From contig NZ_PYGE01000008.1 of NCBI RefSeq assembly GCF_003014555.1, positions 124,001 to 188,000 on the forward strand: 64,000 nucleotides of DNA, given 5' to 3'. This stretch comes from Haloactinopolyspora alba (GTDB taxonomy: Bacteria; Actinomycetota; Actinomycetes; Jiangellales; Jiangellaceae). Within the stretch, counting starts at the first letter, position 1. Every line of letters starts with the position of its first letter. The notes under the pieces are model-generated. The model saw only the letters and a list, made by a program, of their open reading frames with translations. It made no database searches and was not told where the DNA came from. The translations under genes and the position numbers were made by a program. Positions 44,305 through 52,605 of this stretch are shown one piece after another.

Positions 44305-46059
44305 ATGCAGACGCACCAGTACGACGTGGTGATCGTGGGTGCCGGCGGCGCCGGGATGCGCGCCGCCCTCGAATCGGGGAAACGCGTCCGTACGGCCGTG
44401 CTCACCAAGCTCTACCCCACCCGCTCGCACACCGGCGCGGCCCAGGGCGGCATGTGCGCCGCGCTGTCCAACGTCGAGGACGACAACTGGGAATGGCACA
44501 CCTTCGACACCGTCAAGGGTGGTGACTTCCTCGTCGACCAGGACGCCGCCGAGGTGATGGCGAAGGAGGCCATCGACGCCGTCCTGGATCTCGAGAAGAT
44601 GGGGCTGCCGTTCAACCGCACCCCGGACGGGATGATCGACCAGCGCCGGTTCGGCGGGCACACCCGCAAGCACGGTGAGGCGGCCGTCCGGCGGTCGTGC
44701 TACGCGGCCGACCGCACCGGGCACATGATCCTGCAGACGCTCTACCAGCAGTGCATCAAGCACGAGGTGTCGTTCTTCAACGAGTACTACGTGCTCGACC
44801 TGCTGTTCAACGAGGTCGACGGGGTCCGCCGCACCGCCGGCGTGGTCGCCTACGACCTCGCCACCGGCGAGACGCACGTCTTCCGCGCGAAGGCGGTGGT
44901 GTTCGCCACCGGCGGCGCCGGGAAGGTCTACAAGACCACGTCGAACGCTCACACGCTGACCGGCGACGGCATGGCCATCGCCTACCGGCGCGGGCTGCCG
45001 CTGGAGGACCTCGAGTTCTTCCAGTTCCACCCGACCGGTCTGGCCGGGCTCGGCATCCTGCTGTCCGAGGCCGCCCGCGGCGAGGGCGCCGTTCTGCGCA
45101 ACGCGGCCGGCGAGAGATTCATGGAGACGTACGCGCCGACCCTGAAGGACCTGGCCCCACGCGACGTCGTCGCCCGGGCGATGGCCAACGAGGTCCGGCA
45201 GGGCCGCGGCGCCGGGCCGAACAGGGACTACGTGCTGCTCGACCTCACCCACCTCGAGCCGGCCCACATCGACGCGAAGCTCCCGGACATCACCGAGTTC
45301 GCCCGCACCTACCTGGGCGTGGAACCGTACACCGAGCCGGTGCCCGTCTTCCCGACGGCCCACTACGCGATGGGCGGGATGCCGACGACGGTGGACGCCG
45401 AGGTGCTGGCGGACAACGACCACGTGCTGCCCGGGCTGTACGCCGCGGGCGAGGTCGCCTGCGTCAGCGTGCACGGAGCCAACCGCCTGGGCACGAACTC
45501 GCTGCTGGACATCAACGTGTTCGGCCGGCGCGCCGGTATCGCCGCGGCGAAGTTCGTCGAACGCGCGCCCTGGGTGGAGCTGCCGGAATCGCCCGAGGCC
45601 GACACCGTCGCGCTGCTCGAGGGGATCCGCGAGCGTGAGAGCGGCGAGCGGGTCGCGGCGCTGCGGCGTGCGCTGCAGGAGACCATGGACGCCAACGCGC
45701 AGGTCTTCCGCTCCGAGGCGACGCTGAAGCAGGCGCTCGCCGACATCCACGCCCTGCGTGAGCGCTACGCGAACGTGTCCGTGCAGGACAAGGGCCGGCG
45801 GTTCAACACCGACCTGCTCGAGGCGGTGGAGCTGGGGTTCCTGCTCGAACTGGCCGAGGTGATCGTCACCGGCGCCCTGGAGCGCAAGGAGTCGCGCGGC
45901 GGGCACTTCCGCGAGGACTACCAGAATCGCGACGACGTCAACTACATGCGCCACACGATGGCCTACCGCACCGAGTCCTCCGACGGCGACGCCACGGTCC
46001 GATTGGACTTCAAGCCCGTCGTCGTCACCCGCTACCAGCCGATGGAGCGTAAGTTCTGA
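44305..46059 (+). CDS. sdhA: Succinate dehydrogenase flavoprotein subunit
   Basis: A 584-residue flavoprotein. FAD motif VIVGAGGAGMRAALES (9-24), covalent FAD site RSHTGAAQGG with His42, substrate residues in QFHPTGLAG and LSEAARGEGA, the catalytic-arginine region, and ANRLGTNSLLD at the C-terminal FAD contact. It oxidises succinate to fumarate in the TCA cycle. A good AAGGAAGG precedes the ATG. The stop overlaps the sdhB start. Confidence 0.97.
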   Translation: MQTHQYDVVIVGAGGAGMRAALESGKRVRTAVLTKLYPTRSHTGAAQGGMCAALSNVEDDNWEWHTFDTVKGGDFLVDQDAAEVMAKEAIDAVLDLEKMGLPFNRTPDGMIDQRRFGGHTRKHGEAAVRRSCYAADRTGHMILQTLYQQCIKHEVSFFNEYYVLDLLFNEVDGVRRTAGVVAYDLATGETHVFRAKAVVFATGGAGKVYKTTSNAHTLTGDGMAIAYRRGLPLEDLEFFQFHPTGLAGLGILLSEAARGEGAVLRNAAGERFMETYAPTLKDLAPRDVVARAMANEVRQGRGAGPNRDYVLLDLTHLEPAHIDAKLPDITEFARTYLGVEPYTEPVPVFPTAHYAMGGMPTTVDAEVLADNDHVLPGLYAAGEVACVSVHGANRLGTNSLLDINVFGRRAGIAAAKFVERAPWVELPESPEADTVALLEGIRERESGERVAALRRALQETMDANAQVFRSEATLKQALADIHALRERYANVSVQDKGRRFNTDLLEAVELGFLLELAEVIVTGALERKESRGGHFREDYQNRDDVNYMRHTMAYRTESSDGDATVRLDFKPVVVTRYQPMERKF

Positions 46060-46817
46060 TGGCGACCGCCACTGTCGAGCAAGCACCCGCCGCGGCCGAC
46101 GCGGTGCCGTCGTTCCAGGTCACGATGCGGCTGCGCCGGTTCAACCCGGAGCAGGACACCGAGGCGCGCTGGGAAGACCACACCCTGACCATGTACGGCA
46201 CCGACCGGGTGCTCGACGCGCTGCACAAGATCAAGTGGGAGATCGACGGGTCGCTGACGTTCCGGCGCTCGTGTGCGCACGGCATCTGCGGCTCGGACGC
46301 GATGCGGATCAACGGCCGGAACCGGCTGGCGTGCAAGACGCTGCTGAAGGACCTGCCGCTGGACAAGCCCGTCACCGTCGAGCCGATCAAGGGCCTGGCG
46401 GTGCTCAAGGACTTCGTGGTCGACATGGAGCCGTTCTTCGAGGCATACCGCTCGATCATGCCGTTCCTCGTCACCTCGGGGAACGATCCGTCGCGCGAGC
46501 GCCGCCAGTCGCCCGAGGACCGCGCCCGCTACGACGACACCACGAAGTGCATCATGTGCGCCGCCTGCACCTCGTCCTGCCCGGTGTACTGGACCGACGG
46601 CCAGTACTTCGGACCGCAGGCGATCGTCGGTGCGCACCGGTTCATCTTCGACTCCCGTGACGAGGGCGCCGAGCAGCGCCTCGAGATCCTCAACGACCGC
46701 GACGGCGTCTGGCGCTGCCGCACGACGTTCAACTGCACCGACGCCTGCCCCCGCGGCATCGAGGTCACCAAGGCGATCCAGGAGGTCAAACGCGCCCTCC
46801 TGTTCCGCCGCGGCTGA
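46059..46817 (+). CDS. sdhB: Succinate dehydrogenase iron-sulfur subunit
   Basis: A 252-residue iron-sulfur protein. [2Fe-2S] site with Cys72, Cys77, Asp80 and Cys92 (CAHGICGSD...LAC), with the aspartate ligand as in Escherichia coli SdhB; [4Fe-4S] CIMCAACTSSCP; [3Fe-4S] CTDACPRGI. It passes electrons from SdhA to the membrane anchors. The ATG overlaps the sdhA stop. The decamer array begins 19 bases after its stop. Confidence 0.96.
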   Translation: MATATVEQAPAAADAVPSFQVTMRLRRFNPEQDTEARWEDHTLTMYGTDRVLDALHKIKWEIDGSLTFRRSCAHGICGSDAMRINGRNRLACKTLLKDLPLDKPVTVEPIKGLAVLKDFVVDMEPFFEAYRSIMPFLVTSGNDPSRERRQSPEDRARYDDTTKCIMCAACTSSCPVYWTDGQYFGPQAIVGAHRFIFDSRDEGAEQRLEILNDRDGVWRCRTTFNCTDACPRGIEVTKAIQEVKRALLFRRG

Positions 46818-46835
46818 CCGCCAACCCCTTCTCGG

Positions 46836-47000
46836 TCACCTGATCGTCGTTTTTTCACCTGATCATCACGGGTGCGGCGATCAGGTGACCGAGACAGCAG
46901 CCCTACGGGCGCGGCGCGTCACCTGATCATGTCCATATGGTGGGCGGAAAACGATCAGGTGACTGACCGGCGCCGGGAGACGCTCTCATGTCACCTGATC
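46836..47000. repeat. Left array: six copies of decamer TCACCTGATC
   Basis: Exact copies at 46836(+), 46855(+), 46879(-), 46919(+), 46953(-) and 46991(+), with start-to-start spacing 19, 24, 40, 34 and 38. Five of the six are preceded by G (GTCACCTGATC). The order and spacing reappear mirrored in the right array, so the whole block is an inverted copy of it. Confidence 0.9.
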
Positions 47001-47052
47001 GTTTGGGAATGCCAACTCGCAGCTCGTGGATCAACCGTGAGAGTCGACGCCA

Positions 47053-47994
47053 TCACGTCCGTGAGGGACCAGGCCATCCCCGCGCCATCAGCGCCCGCGT
47101 CAACGTCGTGCCCACGGACACTGACCGGTGACGGACCGCGTACGACGTGAAGCGCAGCAAGGTCCTGGAGCCCATGGCTATCTCGTTGGCACGGTCCAGA
47201 TCAGCGTCCCAGAGTTCCACGCTCATGTGCGGCCGACCGTCGATCTCGGCCGCGAGTTCGAACTCGGCCCAATCGGCATCGAGATAACGGCGGCCGTCAG
47301 GGTGACGGAGCACACGTTGGCACGTCGGCTCGGGAAGATCGAATCGCCGGACGATGACGTCGAAGTCCCGTTCCGGCACGGACGCAAGGCCACCCTCGGC
47401 GTCCACGATAGCCTCGCTGATCAGGGCATGACGTCGACACGGTCCTCGCCGCGAAAGTGCCTCTTGCAGCCCAGCGGGCGTGACCAGCCTTTGCTGTACG
47501 CCCGCCAGAATGACAGCCCGAGTCATCCGCTCGGGGTCGTACCACGAGGCGGCATCCACCAGGCTCCTTGGTAGCCGCGTCCGGCGCGGCACCTTGAGCG
47601 GGTGGACGTCTTCCGACCACAAGATGCGCGAATAGTGAACTTCGACGCCTGACATCCTGGACCGGCGTGTGCCGCAAGGCTGCGTCACATGGATGACGGG
47701 TGATGTGAATCCGACCAGGCCGTCGAGTTCCGCCGCTGTCAAGCCCGACAGCGCCGAGCGCGGTGGGGATGCCTTCAGTGCCGCAAGTTGGCGTTGTTCC
47801 TGGTCGAGCGGCCCGTTGTGTGTCACGACGACGTCGCGACCAAGTTGCTGCCACCGGCCCGCGTTCAGCTCACGACGCACGAGAGGCACGATGTCCGGCG
47901 GGATCTCCCGACGGTGCAGAACACCTGCGTTCTCCTGGATCAGTCGCGAGAGGTGCTCGTGTGTGTGAACGGCGCTGTTGGCCCGGCTGGTCAT
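47053..47994 (-). CDS. AbiEi-like wHTH plus DUF559 (Vsr-like) endonuclease protein
   Basis: A 313-residue protein. N-terminal helices LSRLIQENAGVLHRREI and a basic wing-like strand (RRELNAGRWQQLGRDVVVTH) resemble the AbiEi antitoxin type; a middle region contains HVTQPCGTRRSRMSGVEVHYSR. The C-terminal 100 residues look like DUF559, a Vsr-type PD-(D/E)xK nuclease: Glu208 in SVPERDF, Asp239/Asp241 in YLDADW, Glu250 and Asp252 in AAEIDGRPH, then LLRFTSYAV. No abiEii toxin is adjacent. The ATG at 47994 is chosen; a longer frame would begin inside a repeat. Confidence 0.7.
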   Translation of the reverse strand: MTSRANSAVHTHEHLSRLIQENAGVLHRREIPPDIVPLVRRELNAGRWQQLGRDVVVTHNGPLDQEQRQLAALKASPPRSALSGLTAAELDGLVGFTSPVIHVTQPCGTRRSRMSGVEVHYSRILWSEDVHPLKVPRRTRLPRSLVDAASWYDPERMTRAVILAGVQQRLVTPAGLQEALSRRGPCRRHALISEAIVDAEGGLASVPERDFDVIVRRFDLPEPTCQRVLRHPDGRRYLDADWAEFELAAEIDGRPHMSVELWDADLDRANEIAMGSRTLLRFTSYAVRHRSVSVGTTLTRALMARGWPGPSRT

Positions 47995-48119
47995 GTCTGC
48001 CAGGTTCCGGAGGGAGGACGGTCGGCCGCTAGGTCCGCAGGCGGATCTGTGGATCGATCGCCTACCTCGACTTGCTTGTGGACGGCCGTCGGTATGACAA
48101 ACGAACCGGGTCGAATCTT

Positions 48120-48293
48120 GATCAGGTGACAAATGACCGCCCGTGGGTCGCGGGATGTCACCTGATCATTTGCCATCCGTATGCCGGACATGATCAGGTG
48201 ACATCCCGCTCGAGGTCTTCCCGGTCGCGGCAAACTTGCGTCACCTGATCGTCCGCTCACCGTCGATCAGGTGCACAAATGACGATCAGGTGA
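48120..48293. repeat. Right array: six copies of decamer TCACCTGATC, mirror of the left array
   Basis: Copies at 48120(-), 48158(+), 48192(-), 48241(+), 48265(-, last base differs) and 48284(-); spacing 38, 34, 49, 24 and 19, the reverse of the left array apart from a nine-base difference in one gap. Within it GGGATGTCACCTGATCA (48152-48168) and its exact complement (48191-48207) form a 17-bp inverted repeat. Confidence 0.9.
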
Positions 48294-48381
48294 CCTGAAT
48301 GGCGAGTCACCCGGGCGCAGGTGTGCGCCCGAAGAACTCCACGATCAACCACCGAGGCAGAGGCAGGGCGCCCAGGGAGAC

Positions 48382-48419
48382 CCCAGGGCCGGGACGGAGG
48401 CCCAGGGCCGGGACGGAGG
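48382..48419. repeat. Tandem duplication of a 19-bp unit
   Basis: CCCAGGGCCGGGACGGAGG occurs twice end to end, 34 bases downstream of the pcrA stop. It is outside the decamer element. Confidence 0.8.
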
Positions 48420-48452
48420 CCTCGGGAGACTCGCGGGCTCCGGGACGGGCTC

Positions 48453-50783
48453 TCAGATCTTCTCGACGGGGGCGTAGCGCAGGAGCAGGGTCTTCAACCC
48501 GGACTCGCCGAAGTCGACCGTCGCCTGGGTCTGCTCACCACTGCCCGACGTGGCGATGACCGTGCCCAGGCCGAACGTGTCGTGGTTGACCTTGTCGCCG
48601 GTGGACAGGGCCGGCACCTCACGGGTCTGCCCGCCGCCGGCCGGACGGCGGCGGGGCGGGGGCGGCGTCCGCCATTTCGTCTGGTCGGCCTCGGTACGCT
48701 GCCACTCGACCAGCTCTTCGGGGATCTCGGGCAGGAACCGCGACGCCGGGTTGTGGCTCGGGGCGCCGAACGCGCTGCGCATGAGCGCGCGGGTGAGGTA
48801 GAGCCGCTCTTGTGCCCGGGTGATGCCGACGTAGGCCAGCCGGCGCTCCTCCTCCAGGTCGTGCGCGTCACCGCCGAGCGAGCGCTGATGCGGGAAGACG
48901 CCGTCCTCCATGCCGGCGAGGAACACCACCGGGAACTCCAGGCCCTTGGCGGTGTGCAGCGTCATCAGCGTGACGACGCCCTCGTGGTCGTCGCCCTCGG
49001 GAATCTCGTCGGCGTCGGCGACCAGGCTGACCTGTTCGAGGAACCCGGTCAGTGTCCGCTCGGCCTCTTCGCCGGCCTCGTACTCGCCGGCGACGGCGAC
49101 CAGCTCGCGGATGTTGTCGACGCGGGTCTCGTCCTGCGGGTCGTCGGACTCGGACAGCTCGGTGAGATAGCCGGAGCGGTCCAGCGCCGCCTCGAGGATC
49201 TCGGCGGGCCCGGACTCGTTCTCGACCATGGACCGCAGGTCGTCGATGATCGCGACGAACGCCTCGATGGCCTTGACCGAACGCGCGGCGATGCCGGGAG
49301 CGTCGGCGGCCCGCCGTAACGCCTGCCAGAAGCTGATGCCGTCGCGCTGCGCCAGCGCCTCGACCGTCGCCTCCGCCCGGTCGCCGATGCCCCGCTTGGG
49401 CACGTTCAGGATGCGGCGCAGCGAGACGGTGTCGTCGGGGTTGGCCAGGAACCGCAGGTAGGCCAGCGCGTCGCGCACCTCGCGCCGCTCGTAGAAGCGG
49501 GTGCCGCCGACGACGCGGTACGGCAGCCCCACGCGGACGAAGATCTCTTCCAGCACACGCGACTGCGCGTTGGTGCGGTAGAAGACCGCCATGTCGCCGG
49601 GCTTGGCGAGGTCCTCGTCGTTCAGCCGGTCGATCTCGTCGGCGATGAACTGCGCCTCGGCGTGCTCGTCGTCGGCGACGTAACCGACGATCTTCGCGCC
49701 GGAGCCGCCCTCGCTCCACAGTCGCTTGGGCTTGCGGCCGGCGTTGCGGGAGATGACGGCGTTGGCCGCCGACAGGATGGTCTGGGTGGACCGGTAGTTC
49801 TGCTCGAGCAGGATGGTCGTGGCGTCCGGATAGTCGGACTCGAACTGCAGGATGTTGCGGATGGTCGCGCCACGGAAGGCGTAGATGGACTGGTCCGCGT
49901 CGCCCACCACGCACAGCTCCGCGGGCTCGACGGCGGCGGCGCCCGCGCCCGCGTCGCCGTCCCCCGATGACGGCACGGAGGCGTCGGCGGTCTTGCCGAC
50001 GAGCTCGCGGATCAGCACGTACTGGGCGTGGTTGGTGTCCTGGTACTCGTCGACGAGGACGTGCCTGAACCGCCGCCGGTAGTTCTCGGCGACCTCGGGG
50101 AACGCCTGCAGGAGGTGAACCGTGGTCATGATGAGGTCGTCGAAGTCGAACGCGTTGGCCTCGGTCAGCCGGCGCTGGTACAGCTCGTACGCCTCGGCGA
50201 GCATCTTCGCCTTGTGCGACTCGGCCTGCGCCTTTGCCGTCTCGTAGTCGATCAGTTCGTTCTTGAAGTTGCTGACGGCGAAGCTGAACTGACGCGGCGG
50301 GTACTGCCGCGGGTCGAGGTCCAGCTCGCGGCAGACGAGGGTCATGAGCCGCTGGGAATCCGCCTGGTCGTAGATGGAGAACGACGACGTGTAACCGAAC
50401 CGCTTCGCCTCACTGCGGAGGATGCGCACGCATGCGGAGTGGAACGTGGACACCCACATCGCCCGCGCCCGCCGGCCCACCAGTTCGGCGACCCGTTCCT
50501 TCATCTCGCCGGCGGCCTTGTTGGTGAACGTGATGGCGAGCACGGCCCCCGGATGCACGTCCCGCTGGCCCAGCAGGTAGGCGATACGCCTGGTGAGCAC
50601 GCGGGTCTTGCCGGAACCGGCACCGGCGACGATGAGCAGCGGACCGCCCTCGTGGATCACCGCCTGCCGCTGCTGCGGGTTGAGACCGTCGAGGTACGAC
50701 TCCGCACCGTCCGCGGGGCGTTTCGCCGCGTCGCCGGAGGCCGCGGACGTGGGCAGGCTGAGGTCGTCGGAAAGTGCGCTCAT
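48453..50783 (-). CDS. pcrA: ATP-dependent DNA helicase PcrA/UvrD
   Basis: A 776-residue SF1A helicase. Walker A GAGSGKT (54-60), ITFTNKAAGEMKERV (Ia), VDEYQDTN (II), VGDADQSIYAFRGA (III), LEQNYRST (IV), TLHTAKGLEFPVVFL (V) and YVGITRAQERLYL (VI). The end, GDKVNHDTFGLGTVI with LLLRYAPVEKI, is the Tudor-like domain that contacts RNA polymerase. Roles: nucleotide excision repair and removal of recombination and transcription blocks. TAGGCT nine bases before the ATG suggests a nearly leaderless mRNA. Confidence 0.96.
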   Translation of the reverse strand: MSALSDDLSLPTSAASGDAAKRPADGAESYLDGLNPQQRQAVIHEGGPLLIVAGAGSGKTRVLTRRIAYLLGQRDVHPGAVLAITFTNKAAGEMKERVAELVGRRARAMWVSTFHSACVRILRSEAKRFGYTSSFSIYDQADSQRLMTLVCRELDLDPRQYPPRQFSFAVSNFKNELIDYETAKAQAESHKAKMLAEAYELYQRRLTEANAFDFDDLIMTTVHLLQAFPEVAENYRRRFRHVLVDEYQDTNHAQYVLIRELVGKTADASVPSSGDGDAGAGAAAVEPAELCVVGDADQSIYAFRGATIRNILQFESDYPDATTILLEQNYRSTQTILSAANAVISRNAGRKPKRLWSEGGSGAKIVGYVADDEHAEAQFIADEIDRLNDEDLAKPGDMAVFYRTNAQSRVLEEIFVRVGLPYRVVGGTRFYERREVRDALAYLRFLANPDDTVSLRRILNVPKRGIGDRAEATVEALAQRDGISFWQALRRAADAPGIAARSVKAIEAFVAIIDDLRSMVENESGPAEILEAALDRSGYLTELSESDDPQDETRVDNIRELVAVAGEYEAGEEAERTLTGFLEQVSLVADADEIPEGDDHEGVVTLMTLHTAKGLEFPVVFLAGMEDGVFPHQRSLGGDAHDLEEERRLAYVGITRAQERLYLTRALMRSAFGAPSHNPASRFLPEIPEELVEWQRTEADQTKWRTPPPPRRRPAGGGQTREVPALSTGDKVNHDTFGLGTVIATSGSGEQTQATVDFGESGLKTLLLRYAPVEKI

Positions 50784-50792
50784 CGCGCACCA

Positions 50793-50798
50793 AGCCTA
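50793..50798 (-). promoter_or_regulatory. -10 box TAGGCT ahead of pcrA
   Basis: TAGGCT on the minus strand, nine bases, then ATG at 50783; the mRNA would have at most a few leader bases. Confidence 0.4.
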
Positions 50799-50885
50799 TG
50801 CCTCCACACCGACAGCGTCAGGCCGGACAGCGTCCGCACGCCGCACCCGGCACGGACGGCCCGCAGCACCCGCCGGCGAGCACGC

Positions 50886-51242
50886 TCAGCCCCAGAACAC
50901 GGCAACGACGACGTTGGCCAGCGTCAGTGCGAACACGGTGGCGTACAGCGCGCCGGCCACGGTGTCCTTGCGGCGGTTCACCCAGCACAGGACCGTGACG
51001 ACCAGCGCGATCGCGAGCTTCACCCCGATCTTCGCGTGGTTGACGTCGATGTCCAGCGAACCGACCGCGTCGCCCATCCCGGCCATCGCGACACCGGTGA
51101 CGAGCTGCGTCAACGCCCCGTGCACCATGGCGGCGTTGATCGTTCTGCCGTCGCGGGCCGACATCTGTACCATGGCTCCGCCCAGGAGGCTGGCGAGGCC
51201 GACGAAGTGCAGCACCAGGACGAGGTCGTAGACGTACTCCAT
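50886..51242 (-). CDS. Small membrane protein of unknown function
   Basis: A 118-residue protein of four hydrophobic helices (YDLVLVLHFVGLASLLGGAM, GALTQLVTGVAMAGM, HAKIGVKLAIALVVTVLCWV, AGALYATVFALTLANVVVAV). The layout matches small actinobacterial membrane proteins of the DUF2269-like kind. GGAAGG about six bases before the ATG at 51242 fixes the start; an ATG-like codon five codons earlier is less likely. It stands alone upstream of pcrA and is divergent from the GNAT gene. Function unknown. Confidence 0.65.
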   Translation of the reverse strand: MEYVYDLVLVLHFVGLASLLGGAMVQMSARDGRTINAAMVHGALTQLVTGVAMAGMGDAVGSLDIDVNHAKIGVKLAIALVVTVLCWVNRRKDTVAGALYATVFALTLANVVVAVFWG

Positions 51243-51302
51243 GATCACCTTCCACACGACGGGGTGATCACACTACTACGGACTGTCGTACACGACGATG
51301 GC

Positions 51303-51314
51303 GGACTATAGTCC
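51303..51314 (+). promoter_or_regulatory. Palindromic promoter of the GNAT gene
   Basis: GGACTATAGTCC is a perfect 12-bp palindrome that contains the -10 box TATAGT (51307-51312); seven bases follow before the GTG. A repressor bound here would block transcription directly. Confidence 0.55.
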
Positions 51315-51319
51315 ACGAC

Positions 51320-51922
51320 GTGAGCACCACCCGCCGCGGAGCACTGACCGACCTCGAGGCCGTCACCGCCCTGGAGACCAGCCACGACACCATCCGCTGG
51401 CTCGGCGAGACCGGTCTGGAGTGGCACCGGCGCAGCTTCGCCGACCCGGACCAGGAACATCTCCTGGTCGAGCAGGACGGCAAGCCGGTCGGTTTCGCCG
51501 TCCTGTCCGGCCTGCTGCGGCGTGACCGCGTCGTCGAGATCCGCCGGGTGGTCGTCGGCGACGACATGCGCGGGCACGGGTACGGCAGGGTGCTGATCAA
51601 CGCGGCCGTCGAGCGTGCCTACAACCAGTACGGCGCGTCCAAGGTCTGGTTGGACGTGAAGACGACCAACGTCCGCGCCCGCTCGCTGTACGAGTCCGAG
51701 TCGTTCGTCGCGACCCGCACCGTCCCCGGTGGAGCGATCGAGCCGGACGGCGCCGGGGGCGACCTGGTGGTCATGGTCCACCAGGCGGAGGAACCCGGCG
51801 CTCCGGACGCCGGCACGCGAGACGAAACGGCCGGCGCCGACGCACCGGCGGGCGACGCCTCGGCGGGCGACGCCTCGGCGGGCGACGCCTCGGCGGGCGA
51901 CGCCTCGGTACGGCGGCCCTAG
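51320..51922 (+). CDS. GNAT-family N-acetyltransferase with repeat tail
   Basis: A 200-residue protein. Residues 1-150 form a GNAT domain: LLVEQDGKPVGFAVLS (strand 4), VVEIRRVVVGDDMRGHGYGRVLIN (acetyl-CoA loop with R/Q-x2-G-x-G/A as RGHGYG), VWLDVKTTNVRARSLYESESF. The last 50 residues are disordered and include four GDASA-type repeats made by a 15-bp tandem repeat. Leaderless GTG start after TATAGT. The acceptor substrate is unknown. Confidence 0.85.
   Translation: MSTTRRGALTDLEAVTALETSHDTIRWLGETGLEWHRRSFADPDQEHLLVEQDGKPVGFAVLSGLLRRDRVVEIRRVVVGDDMRGHGYGRVLINAAVERAYNQYGASKVWLDVKTTNVRARSLYESESFVATRTVPGGAIEPDGAGGDLVVMVHQAEEPGAPDAGTRDETAGADAPAGDASAGDASAGDASAGDASVRRP
51851..51910. repeat. 15-bp tandem repeat, four copies, in the GNAT gene
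   Basis: Unit GGCGACGCCTCGGCG starts at 51851, 51866, 51881 and 51896, encoding Gly-Asp-Ala-Ser-Ala. Being a multiple of three it can expand or contract without breaking the frame. Confidence 0.9.
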
Positions 51923-52605
51923 ACCAGCCGCCGGTCGGCGGCCCAGCGGGTCAGCTCGTACCGGTTGGACAGCTGCAGCTTGCGCAGCACCGCCGACACG
52001 TGCGTCTCGACCGTCTTGACCGAGATGAACAGCTCCTTGGCGATCTCCTTGTAGGCGTACCCGCGCGCGATCAGCCGCAGCACCTCGCGCTCACGCTGGG
52101 TCAGCCGGTCGAGATCGTCGTCCACGCTCGGCGCCTCCGACCCGGCGAACGCGTCCAGCACGAAGCCGGCGAGCCGGGGCGAGAAAACCGCGTCACCGTC
52201 GGCGACCCGGCCGATGGCCGCGACGAGGTCGTCTCCGGTGATCGACTTGGTGACGTACCCCCGTGCGCCCGCCCGGATGGTGCCGATGACGTCCTCGGCC
52301 GCGTCCGAGACCGACAGCGCGAGGAAGCGCACGTCCGGCGCCGCCGCATGGACCTGGCGGATGACCTCCGCACCGCCGCCGCCCGGCAGGTGCACGTCCA
52401 GCAGCACGACCTCCGGGCGCTGCTCGGTCACGACGGTGACCGCCCCAGCGGTGTCCTCCGCCTCGCCCACGACGGTCACCGCGTCCGCGGACTGCGCGAG
52501 CTCCGCTCGCACGCCGGTGCGGAACATGGCGTGGTCGTCGACGAGGACGACCGACACCGGACCGGACCGACCGGACCCTTGCTCCTCTGGTGGTGTCTCA
52601 CTCAC
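51919..52605 (-). CDS. NarL/LuxR-family response regulator
   Basis: A 228-residue response regulator. The receiver has VVLVDDHAMFRTGV (acidic pair), phospho-acceptor Asp in VVLLDVHLPGGGG and Lys in GYVTKSI; the C-terminal LuxR HTH is LTQREREVLRLIARGYAYKEIAKEL with SVKTVETHVSAVLRKL. Its GTG overlaps the stop of the sensor kinase (GTGA). With the divergent PspC gene this is the actinobacterial PspC/kinase/regulator envelope-stress cluster. It converges on the GNAT gene with four bases of overlap. Confidence 0.93.
   Translation of the reverse strand: MSETPPEEQGSGRSGPVSVVLVDDHAMFRTGVRAELAQSADAVTVVGEAEDTAGAVTVVTEQRPEVVLLDVHLPGGGGAEVIRQVHAAAPDVRFLALSVSDAAEDVIGTIRAGARGYVTKSITGDDLVAAIGRVADGDAVFSPRLAGFVLDAFAGSEAPSVDDDLDRLTQREREVLRLIARGYAYKEIAKELFISVKTVETHVSAVLRKLQLSNRYELTRWAADRRLV

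Larger units (their letters stand above)
46836..48293. mobile_element. Putative element: DUF559/AbiEi-like gene between mirror-image repeat arrays
   Basis: A 1.46-kb segment between the convergent genes sdhB and pcrA. It consists of one gene and two 165-174 bp arrays that are mirror images in number, orientation and spacing of a decamer, while the sequence between decamers has drifted. This resembles an element with terminal inverted repeats and sub-terminal protein-binding sites. No transposase is encoded; the nuclease-like protein could be the mobilising enzyme, or the arrays could be its own regulatory sites. No clear target duplication was found. Confidence 0.55.

Noticed and set aside
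48120-48132. Upstream start for the DUF559-like gene inside the repeat
   Set aside because: The frame opens with a TTG in a decamer and adds 46 low-complexity residues; the ATG at 47994 begins the folded part.
46836-48293. CRISPR array
   Set aside because: The repeated unit is only ten bases, occurs in both orientations, spacings differ and are mirrored, and no cas gene is near.
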